Source: an uncultured Eubacteriales bacterium (GTDB lineage: Bacteria > Bacillota > Clostridia > Oscillospirales > Oscillospiraceae). Taken from it: 21,010 nucleotides of DNA. The stretch covers positions 1-21,010 of the forward strand of contig USIH01000023.1 in assembly GCA_900554705.1 (NCBI GenBank), read 5' to 3'. This document shows, piece by piece, positions 12,185-18,613 of the stretch (the first letter of the stretch is position 1; every line of letters begins with the position of its first letter). Position numbers and translations under genes: made by a program. The notes under the pieces were generated by a model. That model did no database searches. It saw only the letters and a list, made by a program, of their open reading frames with translations, and was not told the origin of the DNA.

Positions 12185-12573
12185 TACCCCTACCACGGGC
12201 GCAGCCGTGGCGGAGGAAGAGACTGCCGGCAGTTTGAGTTTGAGTGTGTGCTCTTTGCTACGTTTTCTCTCCCTCCGTCAAAACCTTCGGTTTTGCCACC
12301 TCCTGTTGCGGTACCCAAAATTTCCTGTTCGCTAACGCTCACGAAATTTTGACCGCTGCCACTCCTTTTTGCTCGCTGCATCTGCCACCGGCAGCGCTCG
12401 CAAACGTCCCCCCTTACACAGGGGAGGCTTTGGTGCATCCCCTGTTGTCAGCTCCTCACGCCCGCAGGCGCTTCATGCGCCGCAAGGCGGCGCGCTTCAT
12501 GGCGCGGCACACGCGCCGCTTCACTCTTCATTGCGCGGCGGCGACAGCGCCGCGCCTCGGGCGCAGATCACCC
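12185..12573. other. Gene-free stretch with several inverted repeats
   Basis: No convincing gene. Hairpins seen: CCACGG/CCGTGG (12193-12210), just after the peptide stop and perhaps ending the ATPase transcript; CAAAACC/GGTTTTG (12279-12295); and CAAAATTTC/GAAATTTTG with an 18-base loop (about 12318-12353). A copy of the CCCCTTACACAGGGGAG repeat lies at 12409-12432, followed by a GCGC-rich palindromic tract to about 12560. The stretch looks like accumulated non-coding repeat elements. Confidence 0.6.
12409..12432 (+). repeat. Copy of dispersed palindromic repeat (CCCCTTACACAGGGG type)
   Basis: CCCCTTACACAGGGGAGG followed by CTTTGG is a near match to the two arms at 18077-18103 and 18216-18241, in the same orientation as the second. 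Each copy carries its own internal palindrome (CCCC-TTACACA-GGGG). Confidence 0.75.
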
Positions 12574-12624
12574 TTGACATTTCAGGAAACAGGAGTATAA
12601 TCAAACTAACGAACATTAGTTAGT
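12574..12624 (+). promoter_or_regulatory. Promoter and TetR operator of the acetyltransferase operon
   Basis: TTGACA (12574-12579), a 16-base spacer and TATAAT (12596-12601). It is followed at the expected start site by the 20-bp imperfect palindrome ACTAACGAACATTAGTTAGT (12605-12624; 16 of 20 positions pair). This is a typical TetR autoregulatory site. The operator ends 10 bases before the tetR start codon. Confidence 0.85.
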
Positions 12625-12634
12625 GAGGTGTGGC

Positions 12635-13291
12635 ATGAAACAGGAGGACACCAAACAGAGGATCTTGGACAAGGCGCTGGATCTGTTTTCGGCGCATGGA
12701 TACGATTCCGTCAGCATGGGAGAAATTGCGGAGGCGGTCGGGATGAAAGCACCGTCGCTTTACAATCACTTTCCAAGCAAGCAGGCGATCTTTGACGCCA
12801 TCGTGGCATCCACGACGGCGCAGTATGACGCGGACACCGACCGGCTCAGCGTTCATGTGCACAATGCGCAGAGGGATGTGCCGGTCTTTACGGAGATCAC
12901 AGAGGACGCGCTTTTTGAAAAGGTGCGGCAGATCTTCGTGTATTCCCTCCACGACGAGACCATTGGCCGGTTTCGCCGCATGATGACCATAGAACAATTT
13001 CGTTCGCCGGAGCTAGCAGCGCTCTACTCCAAGCGATATGTGCAGCGGCTTGTGACCTATCACGCCGGTATTTTTCGCGCTTTGATCGCGTCCGGTGAGA
13101 TCACACCGGAAGATCCCGATGCGCTGGCCATGATGTATGTTGCGCCAGTGCTGACGCTTCTCGGCATCTGCGACCGTCAGCCGGAGCGGGAGCGCGAATG
13201 TCTGGAGCGGCTGCAAGCGCACGTCCGGCTCTTTTTCCGCATGGTTCATAACGGCAGAAATCACAAAACTTCAGGAGGATCCGAACCGTGA
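12635..13291 (+). CDS. TetR-family transcriptional regulator, full length
   Basis: This 218-aa protein begins at MKQEDTKQ. The GTG at 12623 lies inside the operator, while TGAGGTG stands 4 bases before the ATG at 12635. The HTH is at about 6-50 (ILDKALDLFSAHGYDSVSMG, VGMKAPSLYNHFPSKQAIFD). The ligand-binding/dimer domain runs from about 80 to 205, with YSLHDETIGRFRRMMTIEQF typical of a common clostridial TetR subgroup. It is closely similar in the HTH to the truncated protein at 8010. Its start codon lies next to a matching palindrome, so it probably represses its own operon. The last codons overlap the GTG of the next gene by 4 bases. The inducer is unknown and may be a substrate of the downstream acetyltransferases. 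Confidence 0.9.
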   Translation: MKQEDTKQRILDKALDLFSAHGYDSVSMGEIAEAVGMKAPSLYNHFPSKQAIFDAIVASTTAQYDADTDRLSVHVHNAQRDVPVFTEITEDALFEKVRQIFVYSLHDETIGRFRRMMTIEQFRSPELAALYSKRYVQRLVTYHAGIFRALIASGEITPEDPDALAMMYVAPVLTLLGICDRQPERERECLERLQAHVRLFFRMVHNGRNHKTSGGSEP

Positions 13292-13935
13292 AAAAAACGA
13301 TGATACAAAAGCTGGGGCTGCTGGGCATCGTCAGCCTTCTTTCTTACACGGCGGCAGTCGTGTTTGCGCCGCTGGCCTATCCGAACTACGACCCGTTGGC
13401 GCAGGCCGTCAGCGACCTGAGCGCCGCAAACGCCCCGTCGCTCGGCCTCTGGAACCGGCTCAGCGCCCTTTACAACGTGTGCGAGGTCGTTTGCGTGACA
13501 ATCGTCTGCGTCGGTATGCAGGGGCGGAAGACCAAGCTGCTCCGCGCGGGGATCTACCTGTTTGCCGTGATGGAATGGGTCTCGGCGGTCGGCTACCGGA
13601 TGTTCCCGCTCTCCGACAGCGGCTACGCAGGCACGTTTCAGGATGTGATGCACATGGTCGTCACCGCTCTGGTCGTGCTGCTGTCCATCGTATCGCTAAG
13701 CGTCACCATCGTCGCCGGAGCAAAAAGCAAAGATTGCCGCGCCTACGGCATATGCGCGGCAGTCGCCCTCGGTATGATGCTCGTCGGCGCGCTTGGCATG
13801 AAGCTCGTCCTCGCCGAATACTTCGGCGTTGTGGAGCGCTTCAGTGTGTTTGCCGCGACGGGATTTAACGCTGCGCTTGGCATCGGCCTATTTTGCGCGA
13901 AGCCCGACAGCGAATGCATAGGGGGAGGAAAATGA
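13288..13935 (+). CDS. DUF998 family integral membrane protein
   Basis: This 215-aa protein starts at GTG 13288, chosen because AGGAGG sits 9 bases upstream and the GTGA overlap couples it to tetR. It has about six hydrophobic segments. The first is at about 8-28. It is followed by the family-typical extracytoplasmic [19 protein letters not shown] with an Asp/Ser/Leu motif, then helices at about 62-77, 86-104, 120-143, 153-173 and 185-202. DUF998 proteins are of unknown function and often sit next to TetR regulators. The stop overlaps the next ATG by 4 bases. A transport or membrane-sensing role in the operon is a guess. Confidence 0.8.
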   Translation: MKKTMIQKLGLLGIVSLLSYTAAVVFAPLAYPNYDPLAQAVSDLSAANAPSLGLWNRLSALYNVCEVVCVTIVCVGMQGRKTKLLRAGIYLFAVMEWVSAVGYRMFPLSDSGYAGTFQDVMHMVVTALVVLLSIVSLSVTIVAGAKSKDCRAYGICAAVALGMMLVGALGMKLVLAEYFGVVERFSVFAATGFNAALGIGLFCAKPDSECIGGGK

Positions 13936-14561
13936 AAAACAGGATCTACCCCCGTCCGCACGACAAGCAGACGGTCTACTTAAAAGATGTGGTCACGGAG
14001 CCGAACATCACGGTCGGCGACGGCACGATCTACAACGATTTCGTACACGATCCCCGCGATTTTGAAAAGCACAATGTGCTCTATCACTATCCCGTCAACG
14101 GAGACCGCCTGATCATCGGAAAATTCTGCTCGATCGCCTGCGGCGCAAAATTCCTGTTTACCAGCGGGAACCATTCAATGAAGTCACTGGCGACTTATCC
14201 GTTCCCGATCTTCTTTGACGAATGGGATCTGGATGCGAAAAACATCTGCGATGCATGGGACAACAAGGGCGACACCGTGATCGGCAACGACGTGTGGATC
14301 GGTTACGAGGCGGTCATTTTGTCCGGCGTGACGATCGGCGACGGCGCGATCATCGGCACGCGCGCCGTGGTGACAAAGGATGTGCCGCCCTATACGATCG
14401 TCGGCGGCATCCCAGCGAAGCCCATCCGCAAGCGGTTTGACGAGACGACGATCAAGCGGCTCGAAGCCCTCCGCTGGTGGGATTGGGACTACGAGAAGAT
14501 CAGGCGCAATATTCCGCTCATTCAGTCGGGAGACATTGCGGGATTGGAGCGCGCGAAATGA
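13932..14561 (+). CDS. Vat-like xenobiotic O-acetyltransferase (left-handed beta-helix)
   Basis: This 209-aa protein has the same length as Vat(D). The ATG at 13932 follows GGGGGAGG and overlaps the previous stop. Hexapeptide-repeat segments include [15 protein letters not shown] (60-74), [11 protein letters not shown] (114-124) and [20 protein letters not shown] (128-147). NHSM with His81 corresponds to the catalytic His of Vat/CatB enzymes, and YPFPIFF follows as in that family. The C-terminus has the family's RFDxxTIxxL and WWDW. The family transfers acetyl from acetyl-CoA to a hydroxyl of drugs such as streptogramin A or chloramphenicol. The true substrate here is unknown, and many environmental relatives are not resistance enzymes. 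The stop overlaps the next ATG. Confidence 0.88.
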   Translation: MKNRIYPRPHDKQTVYLKDVVTEPNITVGDGTIYNDFVHDPRDFEKHNVLYHYPVNGDRLIIGKFCSIACGAKFLFTSGNHSMKSLATYPFPIFFDEWDLDAKNICDAWDNKGDTVIGNDVWIGYEAVILSGVTIGDGAIIGTRAVVTKDVPPYTIVGGIPAKPIRKRFDETTIKRLEALRWWDWDYEKIRRNIPLIQSGDIAGLERAK

Positions 14562-15188
14562 GGCCGGTCGACCCGAAAACGACCACACGTGCCGAAGCGT
14601 ATGCGCTCTGGATGCACGCCCCAAACCCCATGGTGACCTTTTTCAAAACGCTGGATGGTGACGCCGCTGATCCGGTACGGCCGCAGGCACGGGGCGAAAT
14701 TCAATATGCTTCTGTGCTGGTGTATCGGCAGGGCGGCCAGCGAGATCAGGGAGTTTTACCTGCTGCCCGTGGGCGGCGAGCTGCTGCAATACGAGAGTAT
14801 TGCGGTCAATACCATCGTAAAAAACAAAACCGGCGAGGTCAGCTCCTGCGATGTTCCGTTCTCAAACGACCTTGCCGAATTTGGCGCCGACTATCTGCGC
14901 CTGACGCGCGAGGTCGCAGAGCGCTGCGAAAACCACGATCTGACGGAGCACATGGTGATCGGCACCTCCGCCATCGTGGACACCGAGATCGACGGTGCCG
15001 TCGGCATGAACAGCGGCATTTTCAACAATCCGTTTCTGATCTGGGGCAGGTATCACAAGGGGCTGTTTCGAACGACGCTGCGGTTATCGTTTCAGTTTCA
15101 CCATACCCAGATGGACGGCGCGCACGCGGGACGGTTCCTCGCGCGGCTACAGAGCGTCATAGACGGGATCGGAGCGCAGCGGCGCTGA
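14558..15188 (+). pseudogene. Chloramphenicol-acetyltransferase-like gene with a one-base frameshift
   Basis: From the ATG at 14558 (overlapping the previous stop as ATGA) the frame reads RAEAYALWMHAPNPMVTFFK, then breaks at CTGGATGGTGACG. Removing one G at 14657-14658 restores VTPLIRYGRRHGAKFNMLLC and everything to the stop at 15188. That gives 209 aa, close to the 213-220 of CAT enzymes. The repaired protein has the CAT active-site motif FHHTQMDG near residue 182 and FNNPFLIWG. CATs are trimeric and acetylate a drug hydroxyl with acetyl-CoA. As it stands, the gene gives only about 33 correct residues unless translation restarts at the ATG at 14655, which would lack a clear ribosome-binding site. 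It is a recent inactivation or a base-call error. Confidence 0.85.
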
Positions 15189-15235
15189 GATGCCGGTGAT
15201 ATGCCGCCGCGCGGAGGCTTTAGGCGCTTGATGAG

Positions 15236-15263
15236 GAATTATGCATTATGCATTATGAATTGC
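15236..15263 (+). repeat. A/T-rich ATGCAT repeat, left copy
   Basis: GAATTATGCATTATGC and CATTATGAATTGC run together here. The segment is an inverted partner of the array at 17939-17980. The two border the block holding degV, the DUF2974 gene and spoIIID. Confidence 0.7.
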
Positions 15264-15283
15264 GCACTGGCACGCGCCGCGAA

Positions 15284-15315
15284 AAAAGGAGAGAATCGCA
15301 AGATTCTCTCCTTTT
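15284..15315 (-). terminator. degV terminator, probably bidirectional
   Basis: A 14-bp perfect stem (AAAAGGAGAGAATC at 15284-15297 with 15302-15315) with a GCAA loop begins two bases after the degV stop. Its own A and T ends serve transcripts from both sides, so it can also end the rightward acetyltransferase operon. Confidence 0.85.
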
Positions 15316-15316
15316 G

Positions 15317-16168
15317 TTACTTATGAGTGCCGTAGAAGAAGAGGGCGACGGTGCCGGGGCCGACGTGCGCGCCCGTGACCGGCTCGTAGCAGACGGTCAG
15401 GCACTGCCCTTGCAGCCCCGCCTCTTTTAGCGCCGCAAGCAGAAGCGCCGCGCCCTGCGCGTCGTCCGCGTGCGCGATGCCGACGGGGGCGGTCTTATCC
15501 GCGCAGAGGTGCTGATAGCGCTGGGCAAGCTCGGCAAGCGCCTGCTTTTTGCCGCGCGTTTTGCCGCACAGAACGATCTTGCCCTCCTTGTCGCCGGTCA
15601 GGATCGGCTTGATCTTCAGGATCGTGCCGATCACGGTGGCGACGCGGCTGAGCCTGCCGCCGCGCTTGAGATACTCCAGATCGTCCACGGTGAAATACTG
15701 GCAGACGCGGTGCTTTTCCTCCTCGAGCGTTTCGACGATGGTATCGAGCGTCGCGCCCTCGTCGCGCAGACGCGCCGCGCGCAGCACCTGCAAGCCCTCG
15801 CCCAAGGAGGCGGCAAGCGTATTGACAACGGCAATGCGCCGCTGCGGATAGGTCTCGCGCAGCTCGCGCGCAGCAAACTCCGCCGCCTGCACCGTGCCGC
15901 TGATGCCGCCGGACATTCCGATGTAGAGCACGTCCTGCCCCGCCTCGAGGCTCTCCTCCATGGCGGCAAGGAACGCGCCCGGGCTTACCATCGAGGTCTG
16001 CACCGACGCACCGGCGCGCATAGCGTCGTAAAACGCCTTGCCGTTAAAGTCGTCCTGCGGAATGTGCTCCTGCCCATCGAGTGTGTAGGAAAACGGGATA
16101 ACGCGCAGGTCATAGCGCTCGATCAGCTCCGCAGGCAGATTGGCGGAGGTATCGGTCATGATCTTCAT
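15317..16168 (-). CDS. DegV family fatty-acid-binding protein
   Basis: This 283-aa protein begins at MKIMTDTSANLP, the usual DegV start, with GAGAGG before the ATG at 16168. The family signatures are ordered as expected: TDTSANLPAEL (5-15), QTSMVSPGAF around 76-85 (fatty-acid head-group region), IGMSGGISGTVQAA, and YLKRGGRLS around 180. DegV proteins bind fatty acids. In Firmicutes the related FakB proteins present them to a fatty-acid kinase. No FakA is present here. The frame stays open upstream to an ATG at 16309 (MRKHINFRLSDAEQ), which would add 47 residues, but that ATG would lie almost at the transcription start. Confidence 0.9.
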   Translation of the reverse strand: MKIMTDTSANLPAELIERYDLRVIPFSYTLDGQEHIPQDDFNGKAFYDAMRAGASVQTSMVSPGAFLAAMEESLEAGQDVLYIGMSGGISGTVQAAEFAARELRETYPQRRIAVVNTLAASLGEGLQVLRAARLRDEGATLDTIVETLEEEKHRVCQYFTVDDLEYLKRGGRLSRVATVIGTILKIKPILTGDKEGKIVLCGKTRGKKQALAELAQRYQHLCADKTAPVGIAHADDAQGAALLLAALKEAGLQGQCLTVCYEPVTGAHVGPGTVALFFYGTHK

Positions 16169-16322
16169 TTCTTGCCTCTCTTTCGTCTCCAATATGGCCA
16201 CGGCGCCGATGGCAAAGATGCGCACCTCCGGCAGGCGCGGGAAGCGCTCCAAGATCGCCTGACGGGTCTGCTCGGCGTCGCTCAGGCGGAAATTAATGTG
16301 TTTCCGCATTTCAGTGCATTTT

Positions 16323-16351
16323 ATTATAGCATCCCCGCGCAAATTAGGCAA
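16323..16351 (-). promoter_or_regulatory. degV promoter
   Basis: On the minus strand, TTGCCT (16351-16346), 17 bases and TATAAT (16328-16323). Transcription would start near 16315, giving a ~145-base leader to the preferred start, or an almost leaderless start at 16309. Confidence 0.7.
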
Positions 16352-16370
16352 GCTACTCCTTCGCGCGCGC

Positions 16371-16430
16371 GTTCTACGTCTGAAAAACAGATCGTAGAGT
16401 CCGGAAAATGGACTCTACGATTCGTAGAAC
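16371..16430 (-). other. Nested, alternately pairing hairpin region between the DUF2974 gene and degV
   Basis: CGTAGAGTCC (16393-16402) pairs perfectly with GGACTCTACG (16410-16419). Outside it, GTTCTACG (16371-16378) pairs with CGTAGAAC (16423-16430). Because TCTACG/CGTAGA alternate four times, segments 1-2 and 3-4 can also pair instead. On the minus strand it follows the DUF2974 stop by 38 bases and the inner stem is followed by TGTTTTTC, so it is probably that gene's terminator. Confidence 0.6.
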
Positions 16431-16468
16431 GACTTATCACATATCAAATCAGGGGATTTCCCGAGAAA

Positions 16469-17542
16469 TTACCAGTCCTTCACCACGACGAGCAAGCTCG
16501 CCTTGGCGCTGCCTGCCAGAAGCCGGAGCGCCTCGACGACACTCGCGCGCGTCTCCTCATCGAGATTTTTCATCGAGCGCAGCGCGCGCCACGCGCCGTA
16601 GAACCAGTGCGTCGTCAGCTCCGTCTGCGTCGCGGCGTCGGTCTGGAGCAGGAGGTCAAACACGGCGTCTACCACCTTCTGTCGCTTGGCGTAATCCATG
16701 CCCGCGACCCACGACTTGATCGTGTGATCCAGAAAGCGGCTGCTGTGGTTGACCGTCTCCAAGCAGACGAAGCCCTCCCCCTCCACCTGCCAAGAGTAGA
16801 GGTCATGCTGCAAAATGCCGTGCTGGCGGCTGCGCACGATGGTATAGTCCTCCTCGTGCTCCAAGAGCATCCCCACCACCGACGACTGCGGGACAAAGGT
16901 ATGGACGCGGTCGCACACGGCACGGTAGCCGTCCGTGAGGAGGACGCGCTCGTCAAAGCCCGGGCCGTCGAAATTCCAGACCGAGCGGATGCGCGCCTGT
17001 GTCTGCGCGCCGCAGCAGGCGGCGGCATAGACGGCAAGGTTCCCGCCCTTCGAGTGGCCGCCGATGAGAATGTCGCCGGTCACGTGCGCCGCGACGCCCT
17101 CCAGATAGGACACGGCAAGGGTCTGCGACGGAATGGGGCAGGTGAAGCTCATATTAAAATCTTCCTTCCAACCGGCAAGCGTGTTGTCCGTGCCGCGAAA
17201 GGAGACGAAGCACTGCGAAAAGACGGCCGTCAGCGCGAAAAACTGCATCTCGCTCTCGCGGTGGGCGACGCAGCCGAACAGGAGCAGGTCGCGGTAGCGC
17301 GCGCAGGCAAGCAGCGCGGCAAGCAGGCGCAGATCCTTCTTCTGCCGCACGGAGGCGGTCAGCTCCGGCGTTTCGAGCAGACGCGCACCGACGTCGGCAA
17401 GGCGCGCCTCCTGCTGCGGCGCAAGCAGGTATTCAAACGGCAGATAGGACAGGCGCGCAAGGATCAGACCGTCGAGGACGGAAAACGGCAGCTCGTCGAA
17501 GCGCCGCGCGCCCTGCCGCTGCAAATAGTCGAAAATATTCAC
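16469..17542 (-). CDS. DUF2974 (Mbeg1-like) alpha/beta-hydrolase
   Basis: This 357-aa protein starts at the GTG of (M)NIFDYLQRQG, preceded by GGGGAGGG. NIFDYL at the start is typical of the DUF2974 family in Firmicutes. The lipase-like elbow is GGHSKGGN, with Ser164 the likely nucleophile. FVSFRGTDNTLAGWKEDF (112-129) is the lipase-3-type strand and loop before it. NFDGPGF and a later HDLYSW, with a conserved His, complete the pattern. There is no signal peptide, so it acts in the cytoplasm. The substrate is unknown and is presumed to be a lipid or ester. It has its own promoter, which is divergent from and back to back with that of spoIIID. Confidence 0.88.
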   Translation of the reverse strand: MNIFDYLQRQGARRFDELPFSVLDGLILARLSYLPFEYLLAPQQEARLADVGARLLETPELTASVRQKKDLRLLAALLACARYRDLLLFGCVAHRESEMQFFALTAVFSQCFVSFRGTDNTLAGWKEDFNMSFTCPIPSQTLAVSYLEGVAAHVTGDILIGGHSKGGNLAVYAAACCGAQTQARIRSVWNFDGPGFDERVLLTDGYRAVCDRVHTFVPQSSVVGMLLEHEEDYTIVRSRQHGILQHDLYSWQVEGEGFVCLETVNHSSRFLDHTIKSWVAGMDYAKRQKVVDAVFDLLLQTDAATQTELTTHWFYGAWRALRSMKNLDEETRASVVEALRLLAGSAKASLLVVVKDW

Positions 17543-17566
17543 GGACTTCCCTCCCCTTTCCTCCTT

Positions 17567-17595
17567 ATTATACACACTCCGCGCCCGACGCGCAA
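17567..17595 (-). promoter_or_regulatory. Promoter of the DUF2974 gene
   Basis: On the minus strand, TTGCGC (17595-17590), 17 bases and TATAAT (17572-17567). The -10 is perfect and the -35 weak. It is divergent from the spoIIID promoter, with 17 bases between the two. Confidence 0.7.
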
Positions 17596-17612
17596 GTCGC
17601 AAAACCGCCCTC

Positions 17613-17639
17613 ATATGTGTCAGCCGCGCCGAATACAAT
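17613..17639 (+). promoter_or_regulatory. Sigma-E-like promoter of spoIIID
   Basis: ATA at 17613-17615 (in TCATATG), a 16-base gap and AATACAAT at 17632-17639, one base off the sigma-E consensus CATACAAT. Known biology: spoIIID is transcribed by sigma-E RNA polymerase in B. subtilis. The layout and spacing equal those before the SpoIVFB-like operon at 2660-2686. Confidence 0.65.
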
Positions 17640-17673
17640 GGTAAGGCAATGCACAGCTTGGGAGGTGTCCACC

Positions 17674-17928
17674 ATGAGAGAAACGATCGAACAACGAGCC
17701 TGCGATCTGGCTGTGTACATGATTGAGAACAATGCGACCGTTCGCGCGGCTGCAAAGCAATTCGGCATCAGCAAATCCACCGTGCACAAGGATCTGAGCG
17801 AGCGCCTTGCGCACTGCAACCGCGCGCTGTATCTGCGTGTAAAGCAGGTACTCGAGCGCAACAAGGCCGAGCGGCACATTCGCGGCGGAATGGCGACGCG
17901 CAGAAAATATCGGGGCGAAACGGAATAG
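17674..17928 (+). CDS. spoIIID: Sporulation transcriptional regulator SpoIIID
   Basis: This 84-aa protein is compared with about 93 in B. subtilis. The ATG at 17674 follows GGGAGGTG. It carries the diagnostic core VRAAAKQFGISKSTVHKDLS (28-47), the HTH of SpoIIID, then ERL and a C-terminal basic segment AERHIRGGMATRRKY matching the family's RHLRGGEATKLKY. SpoIIID is a small monomeric DNA-binding protein that switches mother-cell genes on and off between the sigma-E and sigma-K stages. Its presence indicates an endospore former. It is a single gene with no partner downstream, and a repeat-rich stretch follows. Confidence 0.96.
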   Translation: MRETIEQRACDLAVYMIENNATVRAAAKQFGISKSTVHKDLSERLAHCNRALYLRVKQVLERNKAERHIRGGMATRRKYRGETE

Positions 17929-17938
17929 GGCTGCAAGC

Positions 17939-17980
17939 AATTCATAATGCATAATTCATAATGCATAATTCATAATGCAT
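17939..17980 (+). repeat. Three 14-bp tandem repeats (ATTCATAATGCATA)
   Basis: Units start at 17940, 17954 and 17968. The unit contains the palindrome ATGCAT. The array is the reverse complement of the element at 15236-15263 over about 18 bases (CAATTCATAATGCATAAT). Confidence 0.85.
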
Positions 17981-18076
17981 TGTGTCTTGTTCCGAATGAA
18001 AAAGGGCATATCAGATGAGGAGCTTCGGGTGCGGCGGTGCTTGATGTATCGGAGAAGGCCGCAGAAGTGGCACGTA

Positions 18077-18241
18077 CCCAAAGCCTCCCCTGTGTAAGGG
18101 GAGGTGGTGCGGCGAAGCCGCGCCGGTGGGGTTGCCAGCCTGCCGCGTTCATCCGCACCTTCTCCAATACGCAACTGCCAGCAGTCAACCCCTCAGTCTC
18201 GCTATCGCTCGACAGCTCCCCTTACACAGGGGAGCCTTGGG
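18077..18241. repeat. MITE-like element with ~26-bp inverted ends
   Basis: The left arm (18077-18103, starting CCCAAAGCCTCCCC) and right arm (18216-18241, ending GAGCCTTGGG) are inverted copies with about two mismatches. Each has an inner palindrome of CTCCCC/GGGGAG type. The ~110 bases between hold GCGGCGAAGCCGC and the string CTCAGTCTCGCTATCGCTCG, which I recall as common around such elements in Faecalibacterium-like genomes. There is no ORF of note. It could be a miniature transposable element or a folded RNA element. Confidence 0.65.
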
Positions 18242-18540
18242 TATGGCGCTCAGCCGTCCTGCCCTGCAAAGGTGAACCTTGGTGCAGGCGCTCGCAGCCG
18301 TCCCTCTCGTCAGAGGGAGCTTCTGGTGCGGCAGAAGATCGAACCGTCCGCCTCGGCAGCGGGCGCTTTTTGTACGCCGGAGGCTTTGAACAACCCACGC
18401 GTCATTGGGCGTCTCAGGGGCGGGGCGGAGGGCACCGGCAATGCGCACAAAATGGGCGCTTAGAATTTGTGCGAAACGCAGATTTCCTTCATTTTCTCAA
18501 AATTTTTTCATTTATCTAAAAATTTTTCGGGGATTTGAGG
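18242..18540. other. Gene-free stretch before serC
   Basis: No gene supported. Hairpins seen: TCCCTCT/AGAGGGA (18301-18318) and CGCACAAA/TTTGTGCG (18444-18473). The latter is followed by an A/T-rich tract up to the serC promoter. Together with 17981-18076, where nothing recognisable was seen, this makes about 0.6 kb of repeat-rich non-coding DNA. Confidence 0.5.
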
Positions 18541-18600
18541 TTGATTATTTTCCGCGCATGGCGTATACTGGAGGTACAAACGGGCGCCCGCCCGATTTTT
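18541..18600 (+). promoter_or_regulatory. serC: serC promoter and leader hairpin
   Basis: TTGATT (18541-18546), 17 bases and TATACT (18564-18569). A GC hairpin CGGGC-GCCC-GCCCG (18581-18594) followed by ATTTTT starts a few bases into the expected transcript. It is terminator-like but may only protect the 5' end. The ribosome-binding site ACAGGAGG follows directly. Confidence 0.65.
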
Positions 18601-18613
18601 ACAGGAGGCAGCA

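Noticed and set aside
14655..15188. A separate intact short CAT protein starting at ATG 14655
   Set aside because: It lacks a ribosome-binding site and the conserved N-terminal part, which is present in the other frame just upstream. A one-base frameshift of a single gene explains both parts.
15470..17644. A 724-codon open frame on the plus strand across degV and the DUF2974 gene
   Set aside because: It is antisense to two well-supported genes, has no recognisable domain or ribosome-binding site, and its Ala/Arg/Leu-rich sequence is what GC-rich codon use produces on the opposite strand.
17939..17980. Replication origin or DnaA-box cluster
   Set aside because: The repeats are ATGCAT-based and do not resemble TTATCCACA. 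No replication genes are nearby.
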